Shown here: positions 1-9,255 of the stretch, piece by piece
Position numbering within the stretch: the stretch's first letter is position 1
Layout: the number at the start of each line of letters is the position of its first letter
Assembly: GCA_963782445.1 (NCBI GenBank)
Contig: CAWAJM010000001.1
Coordinates: forward strand, 558,001-622,000
Source of the DNA: ZC4RG20 sp963782445
GTDB lineage: Bacteria > Pseudomonadota > Gammaproteobacteria > Steroidobacterales > Rariloculaceae
DNA: 64,000 bases
Direction: 5' to 3'
The notes under the pieces: model-generated
What the model was told of the DNA's origin: nothing
What the model saw: only the letters and a program-made list of their open reading frames with translations
The model's database searches: none
Position numbers and translations under genes: made by a program

Positions 1-162
1 AAATTCATGCCCCTGGAGCTGACGCCGCTCGTGCTCGTTGCACTCGCGGGCGGGTTCGTTTGGATCGGCGGGGCGATCGGGCCCGAGACCCGCAACGTCG
101 ACATGGGGGCGGTCCCGCAGGAAGCGGAGCCCGCGGACCGGGCGGCCGAGGCGGCGGGCTGA
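1..162 (+). CDS. MFS transporter, C-terminal fragment
   Basis: The first frame is open from base 1 to a TGA at 160-162 and gives 53 residues; the start lies outside the window. It begins with one hydrophobic helix, then the GPETRN signature, then a short acidic, alanine-rich cytoplasmic tail. A PET(R/K) motif just after the last membrane helix is typical of sugar and metabolite transporters of the major facilitator superfamily, so this is read as the end of such an inner-membrane carrier. The substrate cannot be told. The next gene points the opposite way and ends 26 bases downstream. Confidence 0.6.
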   Translation, partial: KFMPLELTPLVLVALAGGFVWIGGAIGPETRNVDMGAVPQEAEPADRAAEAAG

Positions 163-188
163 AGTTCGCTGGGCGGCCGGTGCGCGGC

Positions 189-479
189 TCAGTCTTCGTC
201 CGCGGCCTCGATATCGGAGAGCACGAGGGCGATGCGCTTGCGCTCGGCGTAACTTCTCGCGAGGACGAGGGCCGTGTCGGGCGACATGGGCTGTTTGGCG
301 ATGAGCGTCTTGACCCGCCGCGCCGGCAGCGTCGGCGAGGCGTCTCGATCTCTGTGCACCACGCGCTGAATCGTCGCGAGCGTCACGGTGTCCTGCTCCG
401 GATCGCTCCAGGTGCTGACCCGAACGTAGTCGGCCTCGCTAAACGCGGCCGCATTCTCCTCGACGATTCTGACTGCCAT
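189..479 (-). CDS. small hypothetical protein, 96 aa
   Basis: A 96-residue protein I do not recognise. The frame stays open upstream to 620, but the ATG at 479 has a purine-rich ribosome site (GGGGAGGG) about 9 bases before it and begins a natural-looking sequence (MAVRIVEEN), so that start is preferred. The protein is soluble, with no signal peptide or membrane segment, and ends in an acidic tail (EAADED). The middle (PARRVKTLIAKQPMSPDTALVLARSYAE) is predicted helical and could be a small regulatory or toxin-antitoxin-like fold, but nothing here proves that. It is transcribed toward the MFS gene and away from nothing obvious; putA lies upstream on the same strand, 171 bases away. Confidence 0.55.
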   Translation of the reverse strand: MAVRIVEENAAAFSEADYVRVSTWSDPEQDTVTLATIQRVVHRDRDASPTLPARRVKTLIAKQPMSPDTALVLARSYAERKRIALVLSDIEAADED

Positions 480-650
480 GTCTGGTGGCCCTCCCCACCT
501 TCGGGCTTTCCCTGGGTACAGGCAATTCCTGTGCCACGGCGCACAAGCGCCTCGCAGAGCGGCCTCCGGCGCCCTTATGTCGCATGAGACGCTGACGCGG
601 GACGTCACTTCCGGACGCAAAACGGGGCGGTCGGGCCGGGCCTTCCTGCG

Positions 651-3600
651 TCAGCCGCCGAGGGTCAGCAGGCTCGCGTTGCCGCCGACGGCCATCGTGT
701 TGACCGTGTAGGTCTGCTCCGTCGCGAATTGCAGCAGATAATGCGGGCCGCCGGCCTTCGGGCCCGTGCCGGAGAGGCCGACGCCGCCGAAAGGCTGCAC
801 GCCGACCTGCGCGCCGATGATGTTGCGGTTGACGTAGACGTTGCCGACACGGGCCCGGCGCGAGATTCTCTGGGCCACGCGCTCGAGGCGGCTGTGGACG
901 CCGAGCGTGAGCCCGTATCCCGTCGAGTTGATGTCGTCGACGAGCTCGTCGAGCCGGTGCTCGGCGTAGCGGACGACGTGCAGCACGGGGCCGAAGATTT
1001 CCTGCTTGAGCTGGCCCGCGGCCTGGAGCTCGATGAGCGTCGGCGGCACGAACAATCCGTGTGCGTGCGCCTCCCCGAGCGGCTTGCGGTACAGCACCTG
1101 CTGCCGCGGACTCTCGATGTACCGCATGAGCGACGTATGCGCGTCCTCGTCGATGACGGGACCTATGTCCGTTGCGAGCAGGGCCGGATCGCCGACGACG
1201 AGCTCGGCCATGTGGCCGCGCAGCATTTCGAGTATCCGGTCCGCGGTCTCGTGCTGCAGGCACAGCAGCCGCAGCGCGGAGCAGCGCTGGCCCGTGCTGT
1301 TGAAGGCGGACTGCACTACATCGCGCACGACTTGCTCGGGCAGCGCGGAGCTGTCGACGATCATGGCGTTGACGCCGCCTGTCTCGGCGATGAGCGCCGC
1401 GAGCGGGCCTTCGCGTGCCGCGAGCTCGCGATCGATGCTGCGCGCGGTCTCGAGTGAGCCCGTGAACGCGCAGCCCGCGATGCGCGGGTCGCCCAACAGG
1501 GCCCGACCGAGCGCGGGCCCCTCGCCCGGCAGAAACTGCAGCGCTTGCCACGGCAGGCCGGCCTGCGCCAGCATTTCGACGGCGCGCGCGGCCACGAGCG
1601 TGCTTTGTTCCGCGGGTTTGGCGACGACCGTATTGCCGGCCGCAAGCGCGGCCGCAATCTGGCCCGTGAAGATTGCGAGCGGGAAATTCCAGGGGCTGAT
1701 GCAGACGAAGACGCCACGGCCGTTGAGACGCAGCTCGTTGTATTCGCCCGTGGGCCCCGGCAGCGGCGTCGGGACACTTTGCAGGCGTTCGGCCTCGCTC
1801 GCGTAGTAGCGCAGGAAGTCGACGGCCTCGCGGACTTCGGCGATCGCGTCCGGAATGGTCTTGCCGGCTTCCGCCACGCAGCGCGCGACGAGCTCAGGTG
1901 CCTCGGCCTCGTAGAGCTCGGCCGCGCGCCGCAGGATCGAGGCCCGCGCCGCCACGGCGGTCTCGTTCCACTCGCGGTGAAAGGCGCTCGCGACGGCAAT
2001 CGCCTGCTGCGCATCCGCGGCCGATGCCTGCAGGACCCGTCCGACGACGCGGCGCCGGTCGGCCGGATCGTGCTGCAGCGTCGCGGTGCCGGTCCTGCGC
2101 TGTCCGTCCACGATCGGCGCCGCTTGCCAGTCACCCGCAGCGCTGCGCGCGAGCGCGCCGCCGAGACGGTTCATCTCGAGACCGTCCGCCAGATTCCACC
2201 CGCGCGAGTTCTTGCGTCCGGAACCGAAGAGATTGGCCGGCAGCGGGATCCGCGGATGGGGCAGGGCGTCGACGCGCTTCTCTGTCTGCGCCACCGGGTC
2301 GGCGGTCAGCTGCTCGATGGGCGCGTCGGGCCGCGTGAGGCGGTTCACGAACGAGGTGTTGGCGCCGTTCTCGAGTAGGCGGCGCACGAGATAGGGCAGC
2401 AGATCCTCGTGGCTGCCGACTGGCGCATAGACGCGCACGGGGCGATCGAACGTCGGCGCCTTCATGAGCTCGCCGTAGAGCTCCTCCCCCATGCCGTGCA
2501 GGCGCTGGAACTCGAAACGGCTGTGCACGCCCACGTCCAGCACCCAGGCGACGGTATGCGCGTTGTGCGTCGCCAACTGCGGGTAAAGATGCGGGCTCGC
2601 GAGCAGCAATAGTTTCGCGCAGGCGAGGTAGGAGACGTCCGTGTTCTCCTTGCGCGTGAATACCGGGTAGGTCTCGAGACCCTGCTGCTGCGCGCGCTTG
2701 ATTTCGGTGTCCCAATAGGCGCCTTTGACGAGCCGCACGGGGATCACGCGGCGCTGCGCCGAGGCCAGCTCCTCGAGCCAGTGCAGCACGTGCCACGTGC
2801 GCTTCTGATAGGCCTGTACCGCGATGCCGAGGCCCGCATAGTGGGAGAGTGCCCGGCTCTTGAGCACGCGTTCGAAGACCGCGAGCGCGGGCTCGAGCCG
2901 GTCGGCCTCCTCGGCATCGACGGTCAGGGCGAAGCCCCCTTCGGCGGCCGCGACGGCGAGCCGCCCGAGCCGTTCGGCGAGCTCGGGCACGGCGCGCCCG
3001 CTCTGCGCATATTCAAACCGCGGGCTCAACGCCGAGAGCTTGACCGAGATGCTGGGCGCCGTCGTGATGTCCGCCACGCCGCCGCGCGCCTCCCCGAGCT
3101 TCTCGATCGCGTGCAGGTAGGCTTCGAAGTACCGCTCGGCGTCGGCGGCCGTCAGCGCCGCTTCGCCGAGCATGTCGTAGGAGTAGCAGTACTCGGGATG
3201 CTCCTCGGCGCGGCGCAGCGCTTGCTCGATCGTGCGGCCCATGACGAATTGATGGCCCAGGATGCGCATCGCCTGGCGCAGCGCCGAGCGCACGACCGAG
3301 TCGCCGAGCCGGTCGACGAGGCGCGGCAGGAAGTGCCCGACGGCCTGCGCGGGCAGTTCTTCCGGCCGCACGAACCTGCCCGTCAGCATGAGCGCCCAGC
3401 TCGATGCATTGACGAACAACGAGTCGCTCGTGCCGAGATGCGCCTGCCAGTCGGCTTCGCCGAGCTTCTCCGAGATGAGCTTATCCGCCGTGTCGGCGTC
3501 CGGAATCCTGAGCAGGGCCTCGGCGAGACACATGAGCACGATACCCTCGGAAGAGGAGAGGTCGTATTCGCCCAGGAATGCATCGAGGCCGCCGGCCGCG

Positions 3601-3809
3601 CGATGCCGGCGCCGGATGCCTTCGACGAGCCGGCGCGCCTCGCGCTGGATGGTATCGGCCCGCGGGCGCGGCAAGCGGGCGTGCTCGAGCAGGAACTTGA
3701 CGGTGAGGGCCTCGTCGGCAAGGAAATGCCGGGCGATGGTCTCGCCGCCCTCGAGGAGGCGGCCGTTGCCGGCCGGGAAAATCCAGCTTCGCGGGCCGGT
3801 GCTCGTCAT
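651..3809 (-). CDS. putA: bifunctional proline dehydrogenase / L-glutamate gamma-semialdehyde dehydrogenase
   Basis: PutA, 1052 residues, oxidises proline to glutamate in two steps: an FAD-linked proline dehydrogenase that feeds electrons to the quinone pool at the inner membrane, then an NAD-linked aldehyde dehydrogenase. The first half carries the proline dehydrogenase barrel (for example VRLVKGAYWDTEIK and the FEFQRLHGMG segment). The second half, from about residue 540, is an aldehyde dehydrogenase with catalytic Cys near 843 in STGQRCSALR and the closing QPFGGVGLSGTG motif. It starts directly with the alpha-helical/dehydrogenase part and has no N-terminal ribbon-helix-helix domain, so unlike the E. 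coli protein it should not repress its own gene. It stands alone, without putP or a regulator beside it. Confidence 0.95.
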   Translation of the reverse strand: MTSTGPRSWIFPAGNGRLLEGGETIARHFLADEALTVKFLLEHARLPRPRADTIQREARRLVEGIRRRHRAAGGLDAFLGEYDLSSSEGIVLMCLAEALLRIPDADTADKLISEKLGEADWQAHLGTSDSLFVNASSWALMLTGRFVRPEELPAQAVGHFLPRLVDRLGDSVVRSALRQAMRILGHQFVMGRTIEQALRRAEEHPEYCYSYDMLGEAALTAADAERYFEAYLHAIEKLGEARGGVADITTAPSISVKLSALSPRFEYAQSGRAVPELAERLGRLAVAAAEGGFALTVDAEEADRLEPALAVFERVLKSRALSHYAGLGIAVQAYQKRTWHVLHWLEELASAQRRVIPVRLVKGAYWDTEIKRAQQQGLETYPVFTRKENTDVSYLACAKLLLLASPHLYPQLATHNAHTVAWVLDVGVHSRFEFQRLHGMGEELYGELMKAPTFDRPVRVYAPVGSHEDLLPYLVRRLLENGANTSFVNRLTRPDAPIEQLTADPVAQTEKRVDALPHPRIPLPANLFGSGRKNSRGWNLADGLEMNRLGGALARSAAGDWQAAPIVDGQRRTGTATLQHDPADRRRVVGRVLQASAADAQQAIAVASAFHREWNETAVAARASILRRAAELYEAEAPELVARCVAEAGKTIPDAIAEVREAVDFLRYYASEAERLQSVPTPLPGPTGEYNELRLNGRGVFVCISPWNFPLAIFTGQIAAALAAGNTVVAKPAEQSTLVAARAVEMLAQAGLPWQALQFLPGEGPALGRALLGDPRIAGCAFTGSLETARSIDRELAAREGPLAALIAETGGVNAMIVDSSALPEQVVRDVVQSAFNSTGQRCSALRLLCLQHETADRILEMLRGHMAELVVGDPALLATDIGPVIDEDAHTSLMRYIESPRQQVLYRKPLGEAHAHGLFVPPTLIELQAAGQLKQEIFGPVLHVVRYAEHRLDELVDDINSTGYGLTLGVHSRLERVAQRISRRARVGNVYVNRNIIGAQVGVQPFGGVGLSGTGPKAGGPHYLLQFATEQTYTVNTMAVGGNASLLTLGG

Positions 3810-3881
3810 GCGGCTAGTGTAGCCCGCGGCGGGCCGGGGCGTCAGCGGATCGGCGCTGCCGACGGCACGGCCGCGCCGCGC

Positions 3882-4463
3882 TCAGCTGGGGACGTGATGG
3901 CCGATGATGTTGAGGAATTCGGCCCGCGTCCGGGGATCGGACCGGAAGTGCCCGAGCAGCTGGCTCGTGATCATCGAGACGCCGGGCTTGCGGATGCCGC
4001 GTGTCGTCATGCACTGATGCGCCGCCTCGACCACGACGCCGACGCCCTTCGGCCGCAGCACGTCCTGGATGCAGTGCGCGATCTGCGCCGTCATGGTCTC
4101 CTGCACCTGGAGCCGTCTCGAGAACGCCTCGACGACGCGCGCGAGCTTGCTGATGCCGACCACCTTGCGGTCCGGCAGGTAGCCGACGTGGACCCGGCCG
4201 ATGATGGGCGCGAGATGATGCTCGCAATGGGACTCGAACGAGATGTCGCGCAGCACGACGAGCTCGTCGTAACCGTCGACCTCGTAGAACGTGCGGCGCA
4301 GGAACTCGACCGGATCGTCGTTATAGCCGCTGAACCAGTCTTCGTAAGCCCTGACGACGCGGCCCGGCGTCCCGTGGAGCCCTTCCCGCTCCGGATTCTC
4401 GCCGACCCACTTCAGCAGCGTACGGACGGCTTCCTCGGCTTCTTCCCTGCTTGGCTTGCTCAC
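3882..4463 (-). CDS. folE: GTP cyclohydrolase I
   Basis: FolE turns GTP into 7,8-dihydroneopterin triphosphate, the first step of tetrahydrofolate synthesis, in the cytosol. The protein has the zinc ligands Cys80 and His83 in SHCEHHLAP and Cys151 in AAHQCMTTRG, the pattern of the zinc-dependent type I enzyme. The frame is open to an upstream ATG at 4586, which would add 41 low-complexity residues. I prefer the GTG at 4463 because a GGGA sequence sits about 8 bases before it and the family normally begins near this helix; that gives 193 residues. It is divergent from xdhC, whose start is 180 bases away. Confidence 0.93.
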   Translation of the reverse strand: MSKPSREEAEEAVRTLLKWVGENPEREGLHGTPGRVVRAYEDWFSGYNDDPVEFLRRTFYEVDGYDELVVLRDISFESHCEHHLAPIIGRVHVGYLPDRKVVGISKLARVVEAFSRRLQVQETMTAQIAHCIQDVLRPKGVGVVVEAAHQCMTTRGIRKPGVSMITSQLLGHFRSDPRTRAEFLNIIGHHVPS

Positions 4464-4643
4464 TTGTGATTCCCGACTCGATCCGGCTGCGGCCGGCGCG
4501 CCCGAGGCCGAGGCCTTGCGCGGCGCCGCGGCGGGGCCGGCGCAAAGGAGTGCGAGTCTACGGCCCGCCGCCACCGCGCGCAACACGCGGCGGCGCGGTT
4601 TGCGCGGCGGCCCCGCCCGGTTCTGCTATCCTCGGCGACCGAT

Positions 4644-5705
4644 ATGAGCGTACGCCGCATCATCGAGACGTTCGAAGCTTGGCGCGACGCGGGTCGGCCC
4701 ATGATCCTCGCGACCGTCTACGAGACGCTCGGGTCGACCTACAGCAAGGCGGGCCACCGGATTCTCATTGCCGGCAATGGCGATTACCAAGGGCTCGTCA
4801 GCGGCGGCTGCCTCGAGGGAGATATCGCCGAGCGCGCGCGCCGCGTGCTGGAGGCCCGCGCGCCGGTCGCCGTGACGTACGATCTGCGCGATGACGCCGA
4901 TGCGCTCTGGGGCCTCGGGGTCGGCTGTAACGGCCTAATTCGCGTATTCCTGCAGCCGCTCGAGGCCGAGGCCGGCCATGCGCCGTTCGTCTCTTTGGCC
5001 GCCGCGCTGCGGGCGCCGGGTGGGGGTGCGGCGGCGACGGTCATCGAGGCCGGCGACGAGCCCATTATGCCCGGCGCGACGCTGGTCCAAGGCGGCGGCC
5101 CCGACGCTGGCTCCGGCCTCGACGCCGCGGGTTCGGCGCTGCTCGAGCGCCTCGCGGCCGGCTGCGCGCGCGTCCGGGCGAGCGGCCGCGCCGAGCTCGT
5201 CTCGGAGGGGCGCCTGCGCGTGCTCTACGGGCCCCTGAAGCCGGTGCCGCGTCTACTCGTGCTCGGTGGGGGCCTCGACGCGGTGCCGATCGTCGACATG
5301 GCGGCCGCGCTCGGCTGGTTCGTGACCGTTGCGGATCACCGCCCGGCCTACCTCGAGCGCGGCGGCTTCGAGCGCGCCGACGCCGTCGTGCCCGTGCTGC
5401 CCGGGCAGCTTCGAGCCCGGCTGCCACTCGAGGAGTTCGATGCCGTGCTCGTCATGAGCCATCACCTCGCGACCGACGAGGCCTATCTGCGCGAGGTCGC
5501 GGGCCTTGCCTGCCGCTATCTCGGCGTGCTCGGCCCGCCCGCGCGCAGGGCGCGCCTGCTCGATGCGCTGGGGTCGACCGGCGAGGCGCTGCGCGGCCGG
5601 CTCAGGGGCCCCGTCGGGCTCGACATCGGCGCGGATTCGCCGGAATCGATTGCGCTGTCGATCCTCGCCGAGCTGCAGGCCGTGCTCGCAGGCACCCGGG
5701 GATAG
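4644..5705 (+). CDS. XdhC/CoxI family molybdoenzyme maturation protein
   Basis: A 353-residue member of the XdhC/CoxI family. Family proteins bind molybdenum cofactor, help its sulfuration and deliver it to xanthine dehydrogenase or CO-dehydrogenase-like enzymes in the cytosol. The N-terminal XdhC domain shows the glycine- and cysteine-rich LVSGGCLEGD and LGVGCNGLI motifs. A linker follows, then a Rossmann-like C-terminal domain (LLVLGGGLDAVP) that ends in the LDIGADSPESIALSILAE segment typical of the family. No xanthine or CO dehydrogenase gene is nearby, although Moco genes lie 27-41 kb downstream. Its last 190 bases are also read, on the other strand, by the tail of the following glycosyltransferase. 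Confidence 0.9.
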   Translation: MSVRRIIETFEAWRDAGRPMILATVYETLGSTYSKAGHRILIAGNGDYQGLVSGGCLEGDIAERARRVLEARAPVAVTYDLRDDADALWGLGVGCNGLIRVFLQPLEAEAGHAPFVSLAAALRAPGGGAAATVIEAGDEPIMPGATLVQGGGPDAGSGLDAAGSALLERLAAGCARVRASGRAELVSEGRLRVLYGPLKPVPRLLVLGGGLDAVPIVDMAAALGWFVTVADHRPAYLERGGFERADAVVPVLPGQLRARLPLEEFDAVLVMSHHLATDEAYLREVAGLACRYLGVLGPPARRARLLDALGSTGEALRGRLRGPVGLDIGADSPESIALSILAELQAVLAGTRG

Positions 5706-6478
5706 CCGGCCCCCGGGCCGTCCGGCGGCTGGGTCACGGTATCCGCATAGCGCTTCATGTGCTTGAAGAACGAGCCCTGCGCCTCGCAATTCGCAATCAC
5801 GAGGCCGCGCCAGCCCTCGAGGAACCCGGCCTGCAGCACATAGCTGCGGAAGAAGGCCCAGGCGGCGCCGACCGCGATGCCGAGAGGCGAACGCAGCCGC
5901 CCGCCCGCGCTTCTGGACAGCCCGCTGTAGAAGCTGATCTTCTGCAGGAACTGGTCGATGTCGGTCACGGCCTGATGCCACAGCGGCCCTTCGACGCGCG
6001 CGACGGCAGCGCCCGCGGGCACCACGATCTTCTCGTGCACGCGCGCATCGTCGAAAGCGCAGACGCGGCGGTCGAACAGGCGCACGAGCCAGTTGTCGCC
6101 CCAGCCGCCGCGGCGCACGTGCTTGCCGAGCAGCAGATTGTGGCGGTTCAAGGCATAGGCGCGCGGGCCGTGCGCGAGATCGAGACGGTCCAGGGCTTCG
6201 AGCAGCTCCGCGCTGACGATCTCGTCGGCGTCGAGCGAAAGGACGAAGTCACCCGCTGCGAGCTGCGTCGCATGGCGCTTAGTCGGACCGAAGCCGAAGA
6301 ATTCGCCGCGCACGAGCCGCACGTTCGGCGCGCGCTTGCAGATCTCGAGCGTCGCGTCCGTCGAGCCGTTGTCGTAGACGAGCACCTCTGGGAAAACCGC
6401 GAGCGAAGCGAGCGTCGCCTCGAGCGTCGCGGCTGCGTCGCGCGCGATGATGACGGGATGGATTTCGCTGAGGCTCAT
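5516..6478 (-). CDS. glycosyltransferase family 2 with a tail running into xdhC
   Basis: A GT-A fold glycosyltransferase. The start shows the nucleotide-sugar binding pattern (VIIARDAAATLEATLASL, then YDNGSTD) and the metal-binding LSLDADE motif, and the middle matches the lipopolysaccharide core WaaE/KdtX-like group, so inner-core or envelope glycan synthesis at the cytosolic face is likely. The recognisable protein finishes near FFKHMKRYADT, about residue 250. The frame then runs on about 70 residues, of which the last 63 codons lie antisense to the end of xdhC. That tail is low-complexity and does not look selected as protein. The normal stop may have been lost. The neighbouring divergent gene is a GT-B glycosyltransferase. 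Confidence 0.83.
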   Translation of the reverse strand: MSLSEIHPVIIARDAAATLEATLASLAVFPEVLVYDNGSTDATLEICKRAPNVRLVRGEFFGFGPTKRHATQLAAGDFVLSLDADEIVSAELLEALDRLDLAHGPRAYALNRHNLLLGKHVRRGGWGDNWLVRLFDRRVCAFDDARVHEKIVVPAGAAVARVEGPLWHQAVTDIDQFLQKISFYSGLSRSAGGRLRSPLGIAVGAAWAFFRSYVLQAGFLEGWRGLVIANCEAQGSFFKHMKRYADTVTQPPDGPGAGYPRVPASTACSSARIDSAIDSGESAPMSSPTGPLSRPRSASPVDPSASSRRALRAGGPSTPR

Positions 6479-6636
6479 GTCGTCTCCGCCGCCGCGGGCC
6501 GCGCCCGGGCCGCAGCGGCCCGGCGCCCGAGGCTATAATCCCGCGGCCCGGGCAGCGAGCGATGCGGCCGGCGATCGCGCCGCTCGCTCCGAGCAGGGCG
6601 CCCGAAGAATTCGGCCGAGATCTTACCCACAAGTCC

Positions 6637-7704
6637 ATGCGGCAATCCACAATCGAGCTTTGCCACATCAATCTCGCGCCTGGCTTCCGCGGCGGCGAGC
6701 GCCAGACGGAGCTGCTGATCCGCGCGCTGGCGCCGAGCCTGCCGCGGCAGCGGCTCATCGCGCGCGCCGGTTCGCCGCTGTTGGAGCGCTTGGCCGACGT
6801 GAGCCGCGTCGAGCTCACGGCGGTCCGCGGCCGGCTCGCGGCCGTGGCCGCGATGCGAGGCGCGCGTCTCGTGCAGGCGCACGAGACGCACGGGGCCCAG
6901 GCCGCGCTCATACGCGAGCGGATCTTCGGGACGCCCTACGTCATCACGCGCAGAGTCGCGGGGCGGCCGTCGCAGAGCCGCGTGACGCGCGCGATGTACG
7001 TGCGCGCCGCGCGCGTCGTCGCCGTCTCGACGGCCGTCTCGCACGTACTCGAAGCCTACGAGCCCGCGCTGGCCTGCGCGGTCGTGGCGGACGCGTGCGC
7101 CGGGCTTACGGCCGACCCCGAATGGGTGCGCGCGTTTCGCGCGCGCCACGCGGGCCGCTTCGTGGTCGGCCACATCGGCGCCTACGTGGCCGCGCACAAG
7201 GGCCAGGACGTCCTGCTCGAAGTCGCCGCGCGGCTGCGGACGCTGCGGCCGGACGTCCACTTCGTGTTCGTCGGGGCCGGGCGGGACGAGGCGGCGCTGC
7301 GAGCGGCGGCCGCTGCGCTGCCGAACGTCACGCTCGCGGGCTGGGCCGACAACGTCGGCGACTATCTGGCCGCCTTCGACCTGTTCGCCTTCCCTTCGCT
7401 GCACGAGGGCTTGGGCTCGATACTTCTCGACGCCATGGAGTTCGGGTTGCCGATCGTCGCGAACGCTGTCGACGGCATTCCGGAGATCGTCGAGCAGGGT
7501 GTGAACGGCTTGCTCGTGCCGCCTCGCGACGCGGCGGCGCTGACCGACGCGGTCGTACGCCTGCGCGACGACGCCGCCGAGCGCGGCACTATGGCCGCGG
7601 CGAACCGCGTCAAGGCGCGCGAGTTCGGCGCCGCGCGCATGGCCGAGCGCTATCTGGAGGTCTATGCCGAGCTGGCGGTCAGCGGGGCGGGGCGAGCCCG
7701 CTGA
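6637..7704 (+). CDS. GT-B fold glycosyltransferase (family 4-like)
   Basis: A 355-residue glycosyltransferase that probably adds a sugar to lipopolysaccharide or another surface glycan. It opens with the acceptor-side motif LAPGFRGGERQTELL and has in its second half the donor-binding signature HEGLGSILLDAMEFGLPIVA with the EX7E pair that defines family 4-type enzymes, followed by GVNGLLVPP. The frame begins at 6562, but the ATG at 6637 starts the family-like sequence MRQSTIELCHI, so I use it; the ribosome site is weak. It is divergent from the GT2 gene, and its last 26 bases overlap the end of the next gene on the other strand. Confidence 0.87.
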   Translation: MRQSTIELCHINLAPGFRGGERQTELLIRALAPSLPRQRLIARAGSPLLERLADVSRVELTAVRGRLAAVAAMRGARLVQAHETHGAQAALIRERIFGTPYVITRRVAGRPSQSRVTRAMYVRAARVVAVSTAVSHVLEAYEPALACAVVADACAGLTADPEWVRAFRARHAGRFVVGHIGAYVAAHKGQDVLLEVAARLRTLRPDVHFVFVGAGRDEAALRAAAAALPNVTLAGWADNVGDYLAAFDLFAFPSLHEGLGSILLDAMEFGLPIVANAVDGIPEIVEQGVNGLLVPPRDAAALTDAVVRLRDDAAERGTMAAANRVKAREFGAARMAERYLEVYAELAVSGAGRAR

Positions 7705-8524
7705 GCTCGAGGCTCAAGGCCTTGAGACGCGCCCGCGCGGCTTCGTCGTAAGCCTGATCGTCGGCCCGTGCCTCGCTTCGACCGTCGAAGTAAAGCCCGC
7801 TGCGCCCCTCGAGCGCCCGGGCCGCCGCGAGCTGCATGACCGCTTCCGCCCCTTCGTCGACGGTGCTGCGCACGGGGGCGCCCGCGAGCTGGACCATGCG
7901 GGTATCCATGAGCGTTGCCGGATGCAGCGCGTTGACCGTGACGGCCCGTCCCGCGAGCTCTGCGGCCAGGTCGAAAGTAAACATGATCTGCGCGAGCTTG
8001 CTTTGCGAGTAGGCCCGCGAGGCGGAGAAGCCGTGCTCGAGGAAGACATCGTCGAAGTCGATCGCATGCTGTGCGACGGAAGCGACGTTGACGACGCGGG
8101 CCGGGGCGCTTTTCTCCAGCAGCGGCAGCAACAGGCGTGTCAGCAGGAACGGTGCGAGGTAGTTGACGGCGAAAACGAGCTCGTAGCCGTCCCCGCTCGT
8201 CCGCCGCGTCGAGTGGCCGGCGTCCGCCCAGATGCCGGCATTGTTGACGAGCAGGTGCAGATTCCGCTGGCCGGCGATGATGTCGCGGGCGAGATCCCGC
8301 ACGCCGTCGAGCGAAGCGAAATCCGCGAGTCGAAGCTCGGCGCTGCCGCGGCCTCGCGCCGCGATTGCGTCCACGACCTCGCGCCCGCGCTCGGCGTCGC
8401 GTCCATGCACGACGACGTGCGCGCCGAGATCCGCGAGCCTCTCCGCGACCGCTCGGCCGAGCCCGTCCGTCGAACCCGTGACGAGCGCGGTGCGGCCGTC
8501 GAGCCTTTCGAGCGTATTCGTCAT
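7679..8524 (-). CDS. short-chain dehydrogenase/reductase
   Basis: A 281-residue NAD(P)-dependent oxidoreductase of the classical SDR family. It has the cofactor motif TGSTDGLG near residue 16, the NNAG motif, and the catalytic YSQSK with the preceding serine (NVASVAQ). The pattern and length resemble retinol-dehydrogenase-like SDRs that act on alcohols or ketones of lipids, but the substrate is not determined. The ATG at 8524 is chosen over the 8560 in-frame start because the Rossmann fold begins 10 residues after it. The gene is convergent with the preceding glycosyltransferase, overlapping by 26 bases, and divergent from the sigma factor gene. Confidence 0.88.
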   Translation of the reverse strand: MTNTLERLDGRTALVTGSTDGLGRAVAERLADLGAHVVVHGRDAERGREVVDAIAARGRGSAELRLADFASLDGVRDLARDIIAGQRNLHLLVNNAGIWADAGHSTRRTSGDGYELVFAVNYLAPFLLTRLLLPLLEKSAPARVVNVASVAQHAIDFDDVFLEHGFSASRAYSQSKLAQIMFTFDLAAELAGRAVTVNALHPATLMDTRMVQLAGAPVRSTVDEGAEAVMQLAAARALEGRSGLYFDGRSEARADDQAYDEAARARLKALSLELSGLAPPR

Positions 8525-8709
8525 GCGGTCATTCTCACGCGAAGCGGGCGCGCCGATCAAACCGGCGCCCGGCCCAGGCCTTGCTCGTGCCTCGGCCCCG
8601 CCGGCCGGTTCGCCCCGCCGTTCCGGCGGGCAGGCCCCGGGCCGCGGGACTACGCTCGGCGCAGCGAACGTGCTGTGATACCCGTCTCTGCCGGCCGTAT
8701 AGGTATGCG

Positions 8710-9240
8710 ATGGAGCTCGAAGGCGATATTCCCGAAGGCATGCCCTGGGCCGGCGCGGCGGCCGAGCCCGACTGGGAGGCGGTCTACCGAGCCCAGTTGC
8801 CGCGCGTGTACAACTATTTCCGCTACCGTCTCGCCGACGAGTCGGCGGCCGAGGACCTGACTTCGCGCACGTTCGAGAAGGCCTGGCGCAGCCGTCACCG
8901 CTACCGCCGGGACCTTGCCGGCTTCGGAACGTGGCTGCTCGTGATCGCCCGCAACGTCGCCGTCGATCACCTCAGGGCCGCGCGCGAGCACCTCGATCTC
9001 GAGGCCGTAGCCGAGGTGGCGGGGCCCGGCTCGCCCGAGGAAGACGGGGCGCGCGCCTCGGATCTCGACCGGCTCCGCTTGCTCGTTCGAGGTCTCTCGG
9101 ACCGCGACCGCGAGCTGTTGGCATTGAAGTACGGTGCGGAGGCCACGAATCGCGCGATCGCCAAGCTCACGGACCTCAGCGAATCGAACGTCGGCACGCT
9201 GCTGCACAGGATCGTGCAGACGCTGCGCCGCCAATGGTGA
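8710..9240 (+). CDS. ECF-type RNA polymerase sigma factor
   Basis: A 176-residue sigma-70 family protein with only regions 2 and 4, the layout of extracytoplasmic-function sigma factors. Region 2 is visible in VYNYFRYRLADESAAEDLTS and TWLLVIARNVAVDHLR; region 4 in LSDRDRELLALKYG and the recognition helix NVGTLLHRIVQTLRR. The frame begins further upstream (8581), but the ATG at 8710 gives the standard length. It is followed 15 bases later by a gene for a single-span membrane protein, then an ABC exporter pair. It probably directs transcription of that operon in response to an envelope signal, though no target promoter can be assigned by eye. Confidence 0.88.
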   Translation: MELEGDIPEGMPWAGAAAEPDWEAVYRAQLPRVYNYFRYRLADESAAEDLTSRTFEKAWRSRHRYRRDLAGFGTWLLVIARNVAVDHLRAAREHLDLEAVAEVAGPGSPEEDGARASDLDRLRLLVRGLSDRDRELLALKYGAEATNRAIAKLTDLSESNVGTLLHRIVQTLRRQW

Positions 9241-9255
9241 CCGAAGGAGTGCGAG

